From: Yponomeuta sedellus
Taxonomy: Eukaryota > Arthropoda > Insecta > Lepidoptera > Yponomeutidae
Length of the DNA: 64,000 bases
Direction of reading: 5' to 3'
NCBI GenBank assembly: GCA_934045075.1
Contig: OW203721.1
Span: 22,072,672 to 22,136,671 of the forward strand
How positions within the stretch are numbered: the first letter of the stretch is position 1; each line of letters begins with the position of its first letter. The translations under genes were made by a program, and so were the position numbers. The notes beneath the pieces are model-generated. The model made no database searches. It was not told the DNA's origin and worked only from the letters and a program-made list of their open reading frames with translations. This document shows positions 42,501-48,683 of this stretch, piece by piece.

Positions 42501-44924
42501 ACCAGTTTTACATTACCAATTAAAATAAAATTGACCGATTTGTCAGCCTAACGCTTACCCTGACCGTCGCAGGTACCTACGCCTTCCGCTTGCCCGATGA
42601 CGGTGGCGACCCAGGTCTGTGGGTCAGCTACGAGGATCCCGACACCGCTGCCCAGAAGGCCGTCTATGCCAAGTGAGTTTGCACCTTATTTTTAGTTAGC
42701 CTAAGCAAATGCCTTCCCCGCTGTCTTCCGCTGTCTTGAGCCATAGCCCCCCATTAAGAATACGCCTCAAGGTGCAATTTCCGTACAAACGTAGGTTTTG
42801 ATTTACTAACGACATCGATTGCAATGAAACTTTGCCAATACATCTGGACACAAGCCAAGGTTTGACCGCGCTTAGAATTGGAAATAAGTTTATCAAAAAT
42901 ACATTGTAGCCTTGAGAAAAGTCTTATGAAGTTATAATTTATTTTTTAATTCTGTTGTTCTCGGGTTTAAACACGATGCACAATTTCCGTCCTATAAAGG
43001 TATTGAAAAATTTCATTGCTATTCGTTCATTGCGTTTCCTGTCGTTTGTAAAGAAAAACCAAACAAAGTTTGTATGGGCATTGCTCCTTGAGAGAGATTC
43101 TTACGGTAAACGCCTTGAGAGATCGTCCCGTCGTCTTTGGCCACCACGACCACGTCGGCGCCATCCGTCGCGTAGAACTCATTCAGTGGCAATTTTCGCC
43201 CACCTGGCCGTGCCCATACGACTGACGCGCCCTGCCCTGTTCGCACCTACGAATAAAAAAGCATCATTAGATTAGATTAGAAAATTCTTTATTGCACAAT
43301 AAGCATATTTGTACAAAGGCGAGCTTAATACTAATGGGTATTTTCTTCCAGCTAACCTTGGGTTATGTGGATATTCGTGCGGGTAGTGCCCGAAGAGAGT
43401 TATACCTAGGAAATAAATTATCATAATTTAATAAAATCGCATCGTATAAGTTGAAACAAAAAAAAAACTTATCAATATACCGAATGGATAACATGAATAC
43501 TTATACCCTATTTATTGAAGCTTGAGACAAAAGGTAAACACAGAAATAGTGATTCTCAAACTTTTATCGGAAGAAACAGCACGCTCGCGTCAACAAGTTA
43601 GGAGAATGAAAATGGCGGTTATAACCCGAACGAAAATAAAATAGCATCTTTCAAATTAGAACGTTTGCATTACATTACATCTTTAATGAGCAGTGTTATA
43701 ATACGTTCAAAATTTGTGAAGCGCTGACTTTTTGGGTTATTTATAGTGCCACAATTCTATTAAGAAGTTATGTACTAAAATAAAATTTATATAAAATGCA
43801 TTATTTACCAAAATATGAAAACTAAATTTGATATTTATTTTTTTCAAACATATTATATATTTTTACGATACTTTTAACAATCAATGTCGATTTTTTTATT
43901 TTATTTCTGATAAATAACAAACTTGGCATAATAAATTACCCTATCTATTGTTTGTTTACCTTTTGTCTCAAGCTTCAATAAATAGGGTATAGAATATCAT
44001 GATCAGCCTACACCACTGCCCACTGCTGGGTACAGGCGTTTCTCCCAGTCATCTCCCAATCTTCTTCTTCTTTTCGTGACAGCGATTCGACCAGTTTATA
44101 CATCTCCCATAGTTCCGTTACACAGTACCAATCGTCCTTATGCTGGTTGCTTCCTGATCCACATTGTTATTCTCCAATGAAAAATCCTGTCATTATGGGC
44201 ATTACCCCCTATGACAGCAAAACGTGGCGCTCTTTAGGGAAGGGCTATGTCCAGCAGTGGACTAGTATAGCCTGACGATGAATGAAAAATCCTAAATCTC
44301 AAAACAGATTCTCAAATTCGCCGATTTAAGGCCTTCTATTCAAGCTCGTCTATTAGTCCCTATACTAGTTGGTTCCTGCTGGACTGACCATCTCTAATGT
44401 AAAATCTCAAACCAGTTTCCCATAGCGACTGACTTGACGCTTATCCATTTATTCTTATGCCTATTCTTATCCAGCAGAAAGCTTGGTTGCTTTCTGCTGA
44501 GTCCAGCGGAATTAACCAGGCTTTCTCCTCAACTCAGGGACTCCAACGTAACATCTCAAATCGTAATACAGATTCCCATAGCAGCCGTTGTTACGCCTTA
44601 TATTCAAACTCATCCATTTGTCCTGTTACTGTTTGCATCATGCTGGACTGAGTGTCTCCATGTAAATTCCTAAATCTCTAAACAGATTCCCAAATTGGCC
44701 GATATAAGGCCTTCTACTCAAACTCATCTATTTTGCCGTATACCTACTACTTCCCGCTGGATTGTTCGTCTCCAATGTAAAATTAACCTGTGATTATTTC
44801 GTGCGATTCCAGGTCGAAGAACCTCGGCGGTGTCTCGATCTCAGACCTGTCCATGGATGACTTCCGCGAGCTGTGCACAAACAACAAGTACCCGATCCTG
44901 CGTGCCGCTAAATACCGCCTTTAA
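18465..44924 (+). CDS. Idgf: Imaginal disc growth factor (chitinase-like GH18 family, non-catalytic)
   Basis: Secreted growth-factor-like protein of the GH18 chitinase fold. Known family roles include cell proliferation, cuticle formation and wound responses in insects. Nine exons join in frame: 18465-18576, 31445-31695, 32023-32155, 32879-33049, 36392-36560, 37655-37785, 38522-38647, 42573-42672 and 44813-44924. The sum is 1305 nt, 434 codons plus TAA, the normal family length. Residues 1 to about 21 are a signal peptide. VVCYYDSKSYVRES opens the barrel, KVLLSVGG is the second conserved strand, and residues 144-154 (FDGIDLAWQFP) replace the chitinase FDGxDxDWE motif. The catalytic Glu is Gln152 and the preceding Asp is Ala150, so no hydrolysis is expected. 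The C-terminus LRAAKYRL is typical. Intron 1 is 12.9 kb, and intron DNA is transposon-rich. All splice sites are GT-AG. Which IDGF paralogue this is cannot be settled here. Confidence 0.95.
19591..19944 (+). repeat. tRNA-containing retroposon, family 4, with complete 12-bp TSD
   Basis: Bounded by the duplication TAGACTTCCTCA (19579-19590 and 19945-19956), so the 354 bp between are one insertion. It starts with TATTTAGAGGCTAAAAA. A unique-looking 5' part follows (GTGGGTACAGCGATATCATT), then a tRNA-like head (CCCATTAGC..GGGAGAGCGCTGGCACGG, B box GGTTCAAGTCC). It ends with GCCTCTAAATAG.. and GTCCTTAGCACGGGTTAGTG. The start is the inverted complement of part of the end. The variable TSD length shows retroposition rather than cut-and-paste. 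Confidence 0.8.
20800..20955. repeat. Family 4 retroposon, inverted (fold-back) form
   Basis: An antisense head (CCGGGACTCGAACCCGCGAC, CGTGCCAGCGCTCTCCCAAC) is followed after six bases by the sense head (GTTGGGAGAGCGCTGGCACG). This makes a hairpin with arms of about 28 bp and the loop GAACTG at the A-box region. Confidence 0.8.
21430..22857 (+). mobile_element. DNA transposon with 8-bp target duplication (hAT-like ends)
   Basis: Terminal repeats start CAGGGATGTTATACG on the left and, read inward, CAGGGATGTTAGATG on the right. A perfect 8-bp duplication, GGCTTCGG, flanks them (21422-21429, 22858-22865). 8-bp duplications and CAGGG termini are typical of hAT elements. The subterminal motif TACCATAAT/ATTATGGTA is repeated several times near both ends. 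Length is 1428 bp. The inside holds only a decayed ORF fragment, so the copy is non-autonomous. It lies in IDGF intron 1. Confidence 0.85.
22032..22430 (+). pseudogene. Decayed transposase-like ORF fragment
   Basis: A segment with REFVIRLREYFRRENQNRGP and ALGIGRSTVVRISKEKYGE, a helix-turn-helix-type N-terminus. It shifts frame near 22250, then reads VDSFDAAAIYNHI and, after another break, ILRNIGFSYKKSVKRK. From memory this pattern is common in transposon-derived lepidopteran ORFs that end in a DDE domain; I cannot confirm the family. It is inside the 8-bp-TSD element and is probably its captured or residual coding sequence. Confidence 0.6.
22866..24600. other. IDGF intron 1, no gene
   Basis: Includes a MITE copy around 23640-23790 (AGAAAAGAGCGTGAC) and an old G-rich SINE fragment near 23970-24050. 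No exon or RNA gene seen. Confidence 0.45.
24610..24842 (-). repeat. Family 4 retroposon, antisense with an inverted tail appended
   Basis: The antisense body has GATGCCGGGATTCGAACCCG and ACTCACCGGCATCAGTGAAA. It is followed at 24778 by a sense tail, GGCTCTAAATAGG.. then CCTTGGCACGGGTTAGTGCA. Both ends therefore carry the same terminal block in opposite orientation. Confidence 0.78.
25465..25941 (+). mobile_element. PIF/Harbinger-type element, internally deleted
   Basis: Left end CTATATTACACCAAGGCAAC and right end GTTGCCCCGGTGTAATATAG are inverted repeats with few mismatches, continuing inward with TGTGC/GTGC. The core holds the N-terminus of a Harbinger-type nuclease. About 110 bp to the left (25356) is a further related terminus (TTTACGCCGAGGCAACAACG), suggesting a neighbouring or nested relative. 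It lies in IDGF intron 1. Confidence 0.65.
25575..25774 (+). pseudogene. Harbinger nuclease N-terminal fragment
   Basis: ATG at 25575. The frame includes QLKKKRWWKRRLLQNGP and DDGALFKNFTRMSTLT, resembling the start of HARBI1-like nucleases (..RRWW..R.., ..F..FLRM..). The sequence then runs into the terminal repeat. The DDE nuclease core is missing. Confidence 0.6.
26130..26463. repeat. 5S-rRNA-headed SINE, inverted chimera
   Basis: 26130-26265 is the SINE tail in antisense (GCATCGCAGGAAGGTTAGGC, GGCCAAGTCCGGGTTGGTG). At 26266 it switches to the head in sense (CTCTCGTGGCCTAGTCGAAC, GGCGCGGTCAGGTGCAGGAT). This tail-antisense/head-sense arrangement resembles twin priming or an insertion into an older copy. 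Confidence 0.75.
26955..27050. repeat. Fold-back MITE, family A remnant
   Basis: GTAGACTTTTAGCCCGGATT and AATCCGGACTAAAAGTCTAC form a hairpin with a 4-nt spacer, followed by AATGTGTTGTGCTTACGAAA. The same blocks form the arms of the element at 51608-51766. Confidence 0.75.
27051..28230. other. IDGF intron 1, repeats only
   Basis: GATA-rich LINE tails end in ACTTTATTGTAAATAAA at 27440-27500 and ACTTTATTGTAAGAAAA at 27570-27600. An inverted pair of about 40 bp lies at 27680-27725 and 27885-27930 (CTATTTATTCTTACTTGTCC and its complement), a probable MITE of about 250 bp. No gene seen. Confidence 0.5.
28232..28309. repeat. Perfect 23-bp inverted repeat, hairpin
   Basis: Arms 28241-28263 (TGGCCAGAAAGCGGCTTTTT plus CCG) and 28277-28299 pair without mismatch around a 13-nt spacer. 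The match continues imperfectly outward (GCCACACC against AGTGTAGAC). Confidence 0.88.
28318..28448. repeat. Second fold-back unit next to the hairpin
   Basis: GTACACAACACGGGAGGTAA and GCTCTCGATCGCA pair imperfectly with TGCGATCTCTGCC..TTACCACCCTAGTTGTGTAA. The arms are about 45 nt. It lies 10 bp downstream of the 28241-28299 hairpin. Confidence 0.65.
28635..28790 (-). repeat. RTE-type LINE 3' end, antisense
   Basis: Contains CTATATTAGTCCACTGCTGG, CCTCCCCTAATGAGCGCCAT and the companion block TTGGGGGTTAATGCCCATAA. A similar copy is at 57460-57720. Confidence 0.72.
28791..29260. repeat. Dispersed repeat with GAC..GTCCGCGTGGAC-type ends
   Basis: 28800-28960 carries CTGACTGACTCACTCACCAA and AAATTCAACCCCTAAGGGGG. 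29170-29230 carries CCACGCGGACGGAGTCGCGG followed by GCAAAAGCTAG. These blocks are common in insect genomes; the family is not named here. Confidence 0.5.
29443..29604 (-). repeat. Family 2 SINE, antisense
   Basis: The complement of the head (GGGATTCGAAGCCGGGACCT, GCATGGTAGGCAGACGCG) and tail (GATACCCTGTGTCGTGG). It lies in IDGF intron 1. Confidence 0.82.
30070..30235 (+). repeat. Dispersed repeat with CCCCGCGG start
   Basis: Shares GCCCCGCGG, CATAGGAATAAGAAATTTCC and AAAACGTAGCCTATGTTTTA with 5355-5465. It is a widespread insect repeat type whose class I cannot assign. Confidence 0.55.
30385..30610 (-). repeat. Family 3 SINE, antisense
   Basis: Contains GATTGGAAATTTCAAGCGCC, ACCTCAAACACACCGGTTTC and TTAGCGAGTGGTATTTCTAC, matching 37085-37260. 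Confidence 0.7.
30785..31000 (-). repeat. 5S-rRNA-headed SINE copy, antisense
   Basis: Contains GTGCCTTGCGAAGCACGAAA, GCACCTGACCGCGCCTGCTG and CACTCGGTTCCACTAGGCCA. Head and central part only; the tail is cut at 30785. Confidence 0.78.
31255..31382 (-). repeat. Family 2 SINE close to IDGF exon 2
   Basis: Antisense copy with the tail GATACCCTGTGTCGTAGG and the head GGGGATCGAACCCGGAACCT. Its edge is about 60 bp upstream of the exon 2 acceptor. Confidence 0.78.
31445..31695 (+). CDS. Idgf: IDGF exon 2
   Basis: Acceptor CCAACAG ends at 31444, donor GTGAGA at 31696. Encodes residues 38-121, from SQARMLPPDLEPALAFCTHL through YGYAGVQPDTF to the barrel strand LKVLLSVGG. A family 2 SINE ends about 60 bp upstream of the acceptor. 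Confidence 0.95.
32023..32155 (+). CDS. Idgf: IDGF exon 3 (altered active site)
   Basis: Acceptor CCCGGCAG ends at 32022, donor GTAAGG at 32156. Encodes residues 122-165 and includes HGFDGIDLAWQFPRIKPKK. Gln stands where chitinases have the proton-donor Glu, the hallmark of IDGFs. Confidence 0.95.
32567..32910 (+). repeat. Tandem duplication spanning the start of IDGF exon 4
   Basis: 32581-32712 is repeated at about 32767-32903 (offset 186-191 bp). The unit includes CAAGCAACGCAATTGGTA, CCAAGCGTTTTGTCCGCTGA, the polypyrimidine stretch, the GAAG acceptor and the first 25 bases of exon 4 (TTCTGGCACGGCGTGAAGAA). The downstream copy is the real exon. Confidence 0.85.
32688..32712 (+). pseudogene. 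Truncated duplicate of IDGF exon 4
   Basis: Encodes GSFWHGVKN-like residues after a preserved AG acceptor. Beyond the copied 25 bases the frame stays open to a GTATGA at 32812. If spliced from exon 3 it would still not contain the rest of exon 4, so it is likely a non-functional decoy. Confidence 0.7.
32879..33049 (+). CDS. Idgf: IDGF exon 4
   Basis: Acceptor TTGAAG ends at 32878, donor GTACGT at 33050. Encodes GTFWHGVKKTFGTTPVDDKE through MQLAVTVLPNVNAS. Its upstream border is partly duplicated at 32688-32712. Confidence 0.94.
33063..33140 (-). repeat. RTE-type LINE 3' end fragment
   Basis: CTTCAGGCTATATTAGTCCA, CTGCTGGACATAGGCC and CCCTAATGAGCGC, starting 14 bp after the exon 4 donor. Confidence 0.7.
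33570..33650 (+). pseudogene. THAP-like zinc-finger fragment
   Basis: The frame reads QYCFVNTCKNSSLRNPGKVF, which resembles the start of THAP domains (C-x3/4-C..N.....P.K.F). It breaks off into an antisense fragment. THAP domains occur in P-type and other transposases, so this is probably transposon debris in an IDGF intron. Confidence 0.4.
33625..33920 (-). pseudogene. Fragment of a recurrent lepidopteran repeat ORF
   Basis: The antisense frame includes SDGFVRADSRNLPKVDISML, DSYVDTAVGYVEIKR and ARITPEHKV. From memory similar segments occur in large transposon-linked lepidopteran proteins with SWIM and YqaJ-like nuclease parts. Only this piece is here, joined head-on to the THAP-like fragment. 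Confidence 0.35.
34000..36138. other. IDGF intron 4, no gene
   Basis: AT-rich to about 35080, then a GC-richer block 35200-35350 of unknown origin. Two stretches with AGGTCGTGGGTTCAATTCC-like B boxes near 35400 and 35660 are too decayed to call SINEs with confidence. Confidence 0.4.
36140..36269. repeat. Fold-back MITE, family A
   Basis: CACATTATTGATTTCTTACC and GGATCAATTT on the left pair with AAATTGATCCGG and AAATCAATAATGTG on the right, enclosing TGGAAGAGTC..GACTCTTCCGAC, the family A core. Confidence 0.75.
36392..36560 (+). CDS. Idgf: IDGF exon 5
   Basis: Acceptor CCCCAACAG ends at 36391, donor GTGAGG at 36561. Encodes VYHDVPSIINLVDFVNINAF and DYYTPERNTKEADYTAPIY, ending within the Trp codon of NYW. 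A family A fold-back MITE lies about 120 bp upstream and a tRNA-containing retroposon about 100 bp downstream. Confidence 0.95.
36664..36870 (-). repeat. Family 4 retroposon, antisense, plain form
   Basis: From AATGCACTAACCCGTGCTAA through CCGGGACTCGAACCCGCGAC to TACTCTCTGTATTA. Unlike most copies here it has no inverted block at its other end. Confidence 0.78.
37085..37460 (-). repeat. Family 3 SINE, long copy, antisense
   Basis: CACAGGCCTTCTCTCGGAGA, GATTGGCAATTTCAAGCACT, CAGTTAGCGAGTGGTATTGC, then the antisense tRNA-like head (TCTTCAGAGTCCATTGTTCT, TAGGCTACCGCCGC). Confidence 0.72.
37655..37785 (+). CDS. Idgf: IDGF exon 6
   Basis: Acceptor GCCCACAG ends at 37654, donor GTACGT at 37786. 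Encodes LHSGAPSNKIVVGISTKART and on to IAGVPPLHADGPGEAG. A run of eight C at 37751-37758 stays in frame (V-P-P-L). This homopolymer is a likely spot for sequencing indels. Confidence 0.93.
37786..38521. other. IDGF intron 6, no gene
   Basis: AT-rich intron without recognised repeats. Confidence 0.45.
38522..38647 (+). CDS. Idgf: IDGF exon 7
   Basis: Acceptor TTCGCAG ends at 38521, donor GTAAGT at 38648. Encodes PYTKTEGILSYPEVCMKLIN and ends DPSKRFG. A 22-bp perfect palindrome lies 160 bp downstream in the intron. Confidence 0.95.
38810..38861. repeat. Perfect 22-bp palindrome with 8-nt spacer
   Basis: CGAATTAGGCGTCCATTGCT plus AG, the spacer ACTTAGGC, then the exact complement. The TCCATTGCTAGACTTAGG core looks like the LINE 3' motif TCCACTGCTGGACATAGG, so it may be a self-inverted LINE end. 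It lies in IDGF intron 7. Confidence 0.85.
39064..39500. repeat. Family 4 retroposon with about 75-bp palindrome
   Basis: 39064-39139 and 39153-39230 are inverted copies of the family end block (AATGCACTAACCCGTGCTAA, AACCTATTTAGAGGCTAAAA) separated by about 13 nt with CCGGCATGGG. The sense body follows (GTGGGTACAGTGATATCGTT; head GCCCATTGGCTCAATTGGTA; B box GGTTCGAATCC) and ends with a third copy of the block. Confidence 0.82.
39501..42572. other. IDGF intron 7, no gene
   Basis: AT-rich. It carries 5S-SINE tail fragments at 40180-40225 and 40735-40830 (antisense, CCACTGAGGGGCACGGGTCT) and a LINE-tail motif at 41580 (GATAAGGCCGCCAATTGTAT). No exon seen between exons 7 and 8. Confidence 0.45.
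42573..42672 (+). CDS. Idgf: IDGF exon 8
   Basis: Acceptor GTCGCAG ends at 42572, donor GTGAGT at 42673. Encodes TYAFRLPDDGGDPGLWVSYE and DPDTAAQKAVYA, leaving two bases of a Lys codon. Confidence 0.95.
43019..43246 (-). pseudogene. Unidentified coding-like fragment
   Basis: GC-rich island in an AT-rich intron. The antisense frame reads WARPGGRKLPLNEFYATDGA and VVVVAKDDGTISQGVYRK. I do not recognise it. The composition contrast suggests an inserted coding fragment, from a retrotransposon or a processed host gene. It has no start, stop or splice sites that define a gene. Confidence 0.3.
43506..43987. mobile_element. Tc1/mariner-type MITE with 35-bp perfect TIRs
   Basis: CCCTATTTATTGAAGCTTGA and the next 15 bases at 43506-43540 are exactly complementary to 43953-43987, with TA on both sides (43504-43505, 43988-43989). 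482 bp, AT-rich, no ORF. It lies in IDGF intron 8. The identical ends suggest recent activity. Confidence 0.85.
44190..44285 (+). repeat. RTE-type LINE 3' end
   Basis: GGCGCTCTTTAGGGAAGGGC and CAGCAGTGGACTAGTATAGC. An antisense relative is at 43995-44070 (CACTGCCCACTGCTGGGTAC). Confidence 0.7.
44813..44924 (+). CDS. Idgf: IDGF exon 9 (C-terminus)
   Basis: Acceptor GATTCCAG ends at 44812, stop TAA 44922-44924. Encodes SKNLGGVSISDLSMDDFREL, then CTNNKYPILRAAKYRL, the typical IDGF end. An AATAAA lies 283 bp downstream. Confidence 0.95.
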
Positions 44925-45206
44925 ATAATATACCTACTCCAAAATTATCTATTTACCGTGCAGGCTAGTTGTAAGTCTGCCATCCACTAGAGGTGAGGCA
45001 CCGCGCAGTGAAAGAGCGGACTAGCGCAATGGAATCCATTCTCCCGCGCTTTCATTGTGGGGTGTTTATAAAGTTTTTTCCATTTTATAATGTGCTTCTT
45101 TATGCTGTTTATTTTATCGAATGTTACGTTCTACCTATTAGTACTCGAAATGAATCTAATACTGTAAAGCCAAGCTGCGTATAATTAAAGCGTTGTGCAG
45201 TCTACG

Positions 45207-45212
45207 AATAAA
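45207..45212 (+). promoter_or_regulatory. Poly(A) signal of IDGF
   Basis: AATAAA in TCTACGAATAAAAAACG, the first canonical signal after the stop codon, giving a 3' UTR of about 300 nt. Confidence 0.7.
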
Positions 45213-45279
45213 AAACGTTGTTTTGATTGAGAATTTCTCCTAAAAAAAGCTCATCTGACCTCTGTAGAAACAATCTGAT

Positions 45280-46041
45280 CTTTCCCGTCGGTTCTCCTGC
45301 CTGCTTGCACGGGGGTAGTTGACAAAAAAAAGAAACTATCGTAGTGTGCGCAAGCGTTCCCGTGGCCCCGTCCCTTGCGAGTGCGGAGGAACAGCCCAGG
45401 AGTTTTAGTCGGTATACCGCCACCACTGCGATCCCCCGAGCCGGTGGTACCCGTAATAGAGTTGCTCCTGGGTTAAAAAAAAAGGGTTGACCGAAGACAA
45501 CACCGAGAAAATAATGAATACAACTGATTGTCAACGATCATGCCTTTGCAACTCGATGAAATTGAGGGGTGGTTCATAAGATATTTTAAAACTGTATTTT
45601 CTAGGGTACCTATTGGGAAAAATCTGAATAATTCGTGTCAACAGCCACTCCTTTGTTTGCAATCAGGTGTGCTCGATGGCATAGATATTTTCTATTGGGA
45701 TCAATTACCCCCAGTAAGGGCAGATGGATGGCAGATTGCTAAATGTCTGGGATAATAATCTCCAATTTGTGGGCAGATGGAACTGATCGGTGCCGTCTAT
45801 AGATAGATAGAATATTCCTTAATGTACACAGAAATTACAGCAACATAATATTATTTAACAGTGTGCTTAACTCAGAATGGCTTTCAAGTCCATAGAAACT
45901 CTTTAGTGAAGTCGATGCGTTTTGACGTGACACAGGTTTGTATTTTTAATCTGTGGTCGCAGGAACTGTGACAGTCACAAACACAGATACGTCACAAAAC
46001 ATCATCTTGTTTGAACAAAATTATTGAAGAAAACGGTAGCA
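45280..46041. other. Intergenic between IDGF and ATP synthase b
   Basis: 45286-45490 is a GC-rich repeat-like block (GGAGTTTTAGTCGGTATACC; GATCCCCCGAGCCGGTGGTA), probably a LINE end. The rest holds a short non-coding-looking frame (45528-45755) and the upstream region of the next gene. Confidence 0.5.
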
Positions 46042-46806
46042 ATGTTTAAAAAAATCTCATTTCTCCGGCCTCCGATACAAAAAGCTATCTGGTTCCAAAG
46101 CTTCCCGAGAGCAGTGTATGTGACGCATACCGAAACGTGCCCTAAAAAGCGCCCCGTGTGTCCCGATAGCGGAGGCTCCACCAACCGACTAGTTCGCGGC
46201 CAGCCGCCCAAGGTCAGGATGGCCTTTCTACCTGAGAACTGGTTCACCTTCATACAGCAAAAGACCGGCGTCTCTGGGCCATACGTCCTCGCCTTCGTCT
46301 TCGCCAACTACTGCCTCAGCAAGGAGATATACGTGTTGGAGCACGAGTTTTACTCGGGCCTCTCATGGTTCGTGATATTCGCCGTCGTTTATAACAAGTT
46401 TGGTACGACTATTGGCTCAGCTCTGGATAAGGACGTTGACAAGATTGTCGAGCAGTGGGAGTCTGGCAGGACCCAGGAAAAGAGCATGCACGCCTCCGTG
46501 ATTAAGGATGCCAAGACCGCCCAGTGGCGAGCGGAGGGGCAGAAACTTCTCATGGATGCAAAGAAGGAGAACATCCTGATGCAGCTGGAAGCGGCGTACC
46601 GCGAGCGCGCCATGCTTGCCTACCGCATGGTCACAGGTCGCATGGACTACCACAGAAAGCGGTACTCCACGGAGGCGCGCATACAACAGAAATGGATGAT
46701 CGAATGGATCTTAAAAAACGTCCGTCAGTCCATTACGCCTGAATTTCAGAAAAGGGCCCTAGAGAGCGCTATTGCTGAGCTGGGCAGCTTAGCCAACAGG
46801 GCGTAA
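46042..46806 (+). CDS. ATPsynB: Mitochondrial ATP synthase subunit b, intronless copy
   Basis: Subunit b is part of the peripheral stalk (stator) of F1Fo ATP synthase in the inner mitochondrial membrane. ATG 46042 (MFKKISFLRPPIQKAIWFQS) gives 254 residues; an in-frame TTG upstream is less likely. The basic, hydroxylated N-terminus looks like a mitochondrial leader. Then come FLPENWFTFIQQKTGVSGPY, two hydrophobic segments separated by KEIYVLEHEFYSG, and a long charged helix with AQWRAEGQKLLMDAKKENIL and LEAAYRERAMLAYRMV, all family landmarks. It ends SITPEFQKRALESAI.. at TAA. It is uninterrupted, and several usually conserved positions have changed. I infer a retrogene or fast-evolving paralogue, perhaps tissue-restricted. 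No poly(A) tract remains. It is on the same strand as IDGF, about 1.1 kb downstream. Confidence 0.88.
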   Translation: MFKKISFLRPPIQKAIWFQSFPRAVYVTHTETCPKKRPVCPDSGGSTNRLVRGQPPKVRMAFLPENWFTFIQQKTGVSGPYVLAFVFANYCLSKEIYVLEHEFYSGLSWFVIFAVVYNKFGTTIGSALDKDVDKIVEQWESGRTQEKSMHASVIKDAKTAQWRAEGQKLLMDAKKENILMQLEAAYRERAMLAYRMVTGRMDYHRKRYSTEARIQQKWMIEWILKNVRQSITPEFQKRALESAIAELGSLANRA

Positions 46807-46941
46807 TGACTTAGTACTGTACTTTCTTTATCTTCTCAGCTGGTAGTAAATTAATGTCAAAGCTTGAAATTAGTTTCATTCGTCGCACCTTTGATTGAAA
46901 TTTACGTTCATCATCGAGAAGATTGAGTCTATTTCGCAGCG

Positions 46942-47259
46942 ATGGTCCGTGCCAAGTTAACTGTTAGGCCTCTATTTTACTTTGGTCTTATGCTTGTGTT
47001 ATTTGATAATGTTGCGATGCCTACAAAAACGTTGTGGTTAAAACATCCTTTGATTCCAAAGGTTTTTCGCGGCGCAAATCGGCTGGAGCGTAAGTTGATT
47101 GTACAGCTTACTTATTGGACATCGTTCACTGCCTTCTTACGTCTTAAGTTATTTACAGACCGCGTCACCTACATACCCACATGCCGCCTTTCTGAATTGG
47201 GTATTAGTATTGCAGTGGACAGGCAAAGGATTGACATTACACGAAAGAGATTGCACTGA
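46942..47259 (+). CDS. Hypothetical small ORF
   Basis: 105 codons from ATG in GCAGCG-ATG. It includes hydrophobic FYFGLMLVLF near the N-terminus and a basic C-terminus. I recognise no family. It starts 135 bp after the ATP synthase b stop. It may be chance; nothing else supports it. Confidence 0.15.
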   Translation: MVRAKLTVRPLFYFGLMLVLFDNVAMPTKTLWLKHPLIPKVFRGANRLERKLIVQLTYWTSFTAFLRLKLFTDRVTYIPTCRLSELGISIAVDRQRIDITRKRLH

Positions 47260-48683
47260 GTTCTATTCGTGAGCTGAACAGATAGATATTTTAATTTTCA
47301 ATTTGAAAAGGGGCTGAGAAACTTGTTCTCTAATTCAATACTCGCAATATGAGCTATGCTACATACCTATGAGCCCAAATCTTTCTACTATACATACACA
47401 CCAAATACGAAATTTCATCTCTTGGCCATCCTTGACGTCTTCATTCATCAATCTTAAGCCATTTGTTGAAAGTTCCTCGGTAGTTTGGGTCGGCCCTTCC
47501 ATTTTTTTTGTCTATACACGTTACAACGAGTCGGGAACGTGCAAGCGGAAAGACTCTTCAACGAGTCGACTCCTCAAAGAGTCTTCAACCAGAGTGTCCT
47601 AACCTGTCATAACCGGTAGGACTCTTAAGTCTTCCAATTCAAAGTTCGGCGTACTATGATATAAATTGAGACAATTTGCCAGAATTAGCAAGTTGAATTC
47701 TCAGTGGGCTGGTCACCTATCCCGAGGAACTGACAGTGTAGTACAAAAGTTCTTCAGATTCTCGACTACGAACTGAGTGCTCAGTGCGAGTTTGACAGAT
47801 CCAATCGAATAACTTTACTACCGCGTTAATCGAGCATTGAGTAGTGAGTATGAGTTAGTTAACCGTTCGAACTGGCAAAACGCTGTCACAGTACAACTCG
47901 CACTCGCGTTTATTCGTGTTTTGGCTGGTGAACGTGTTCATTTCTCAACGTAAACCATTACAACTCGCACAGAGCAATTTTAATTTCCTTACTTGTCGCT
48001 AGGTGGCGCTTCCTCGATGCCATAGAAATATGAGTTTAAGTTAACGCGATCGAGTAGTTAAAAAACTCGCACTAAGCACTCTGACAAATTCAGTGTAAGG
48101 CGCCCACCACCAGCCGATCATCTGAGGCAAGGTAGAGATAGATAGCTGAAGACAGAAAGAAGAGGCTGGCTTTGAGGAGGCCTACGTGAAGGATTGGACC
48201 TGTATGTCCTTATTAATTGCTAATTCCTGGAAAAGTCCGTAAGGAACCTATTCTGAATTTGGTGACCTCCGCTCAAAAAACAGTTGTCTATGAATTGCTG
48301 ACGTTCAAAAGAACGTTAACTTTCTTTTGCCAAATGTTTCATTTTTAATGCAATAGAAAGACTAATGCCATCTTGCTCTTTATCATAGAGAGGCGATCAA
48401 TTGACTCAATGTTGGATTTGTACGACACAGAGCTAACATGTAGGATGCAGCCCAATGGTTTCTTGTGTAACACTCAAATGCTATACGCGTAAGTAATAGT
48501 AATAATAACATACGCAGCACAATGACTTGTTCTAGTTCTGACCTCGGGTACTCAGTAGCAAGAGTGTCAACCGTTTGACCAAAAAGGCAGTCAAAGAACC
48601 GTGATCACTTAAAACACTCCTCAAATGCAGTTTCAATAGTCTGTGGTGAAGAGAATTACTTTACGTAGATATTGAAATTCTTG
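47260..48683. other. Intergenic, no gene
   Basis: Contains an RTE LINE remnant at 47690-47745 (CAGTGGGCTGGTCACCTATC, coding QWAGHLSRGTD) and a block 47765-48100 with repeated ACTCGCACT/AGTGCGAGT in both orientations. No gene seen. Confidence 0.45.

Noticed and set aside
45528..45755. Open frame of 75 codons upstream of ATP synthase b.
   Set aside because: No family resemblance, no splice context and repeat-like flanks.
46389..46742. Antisense and alternative-frame ORFs in ATP synthase b.
   Set aside because: Shadows of the real coding frame, which alone matches the protein family.
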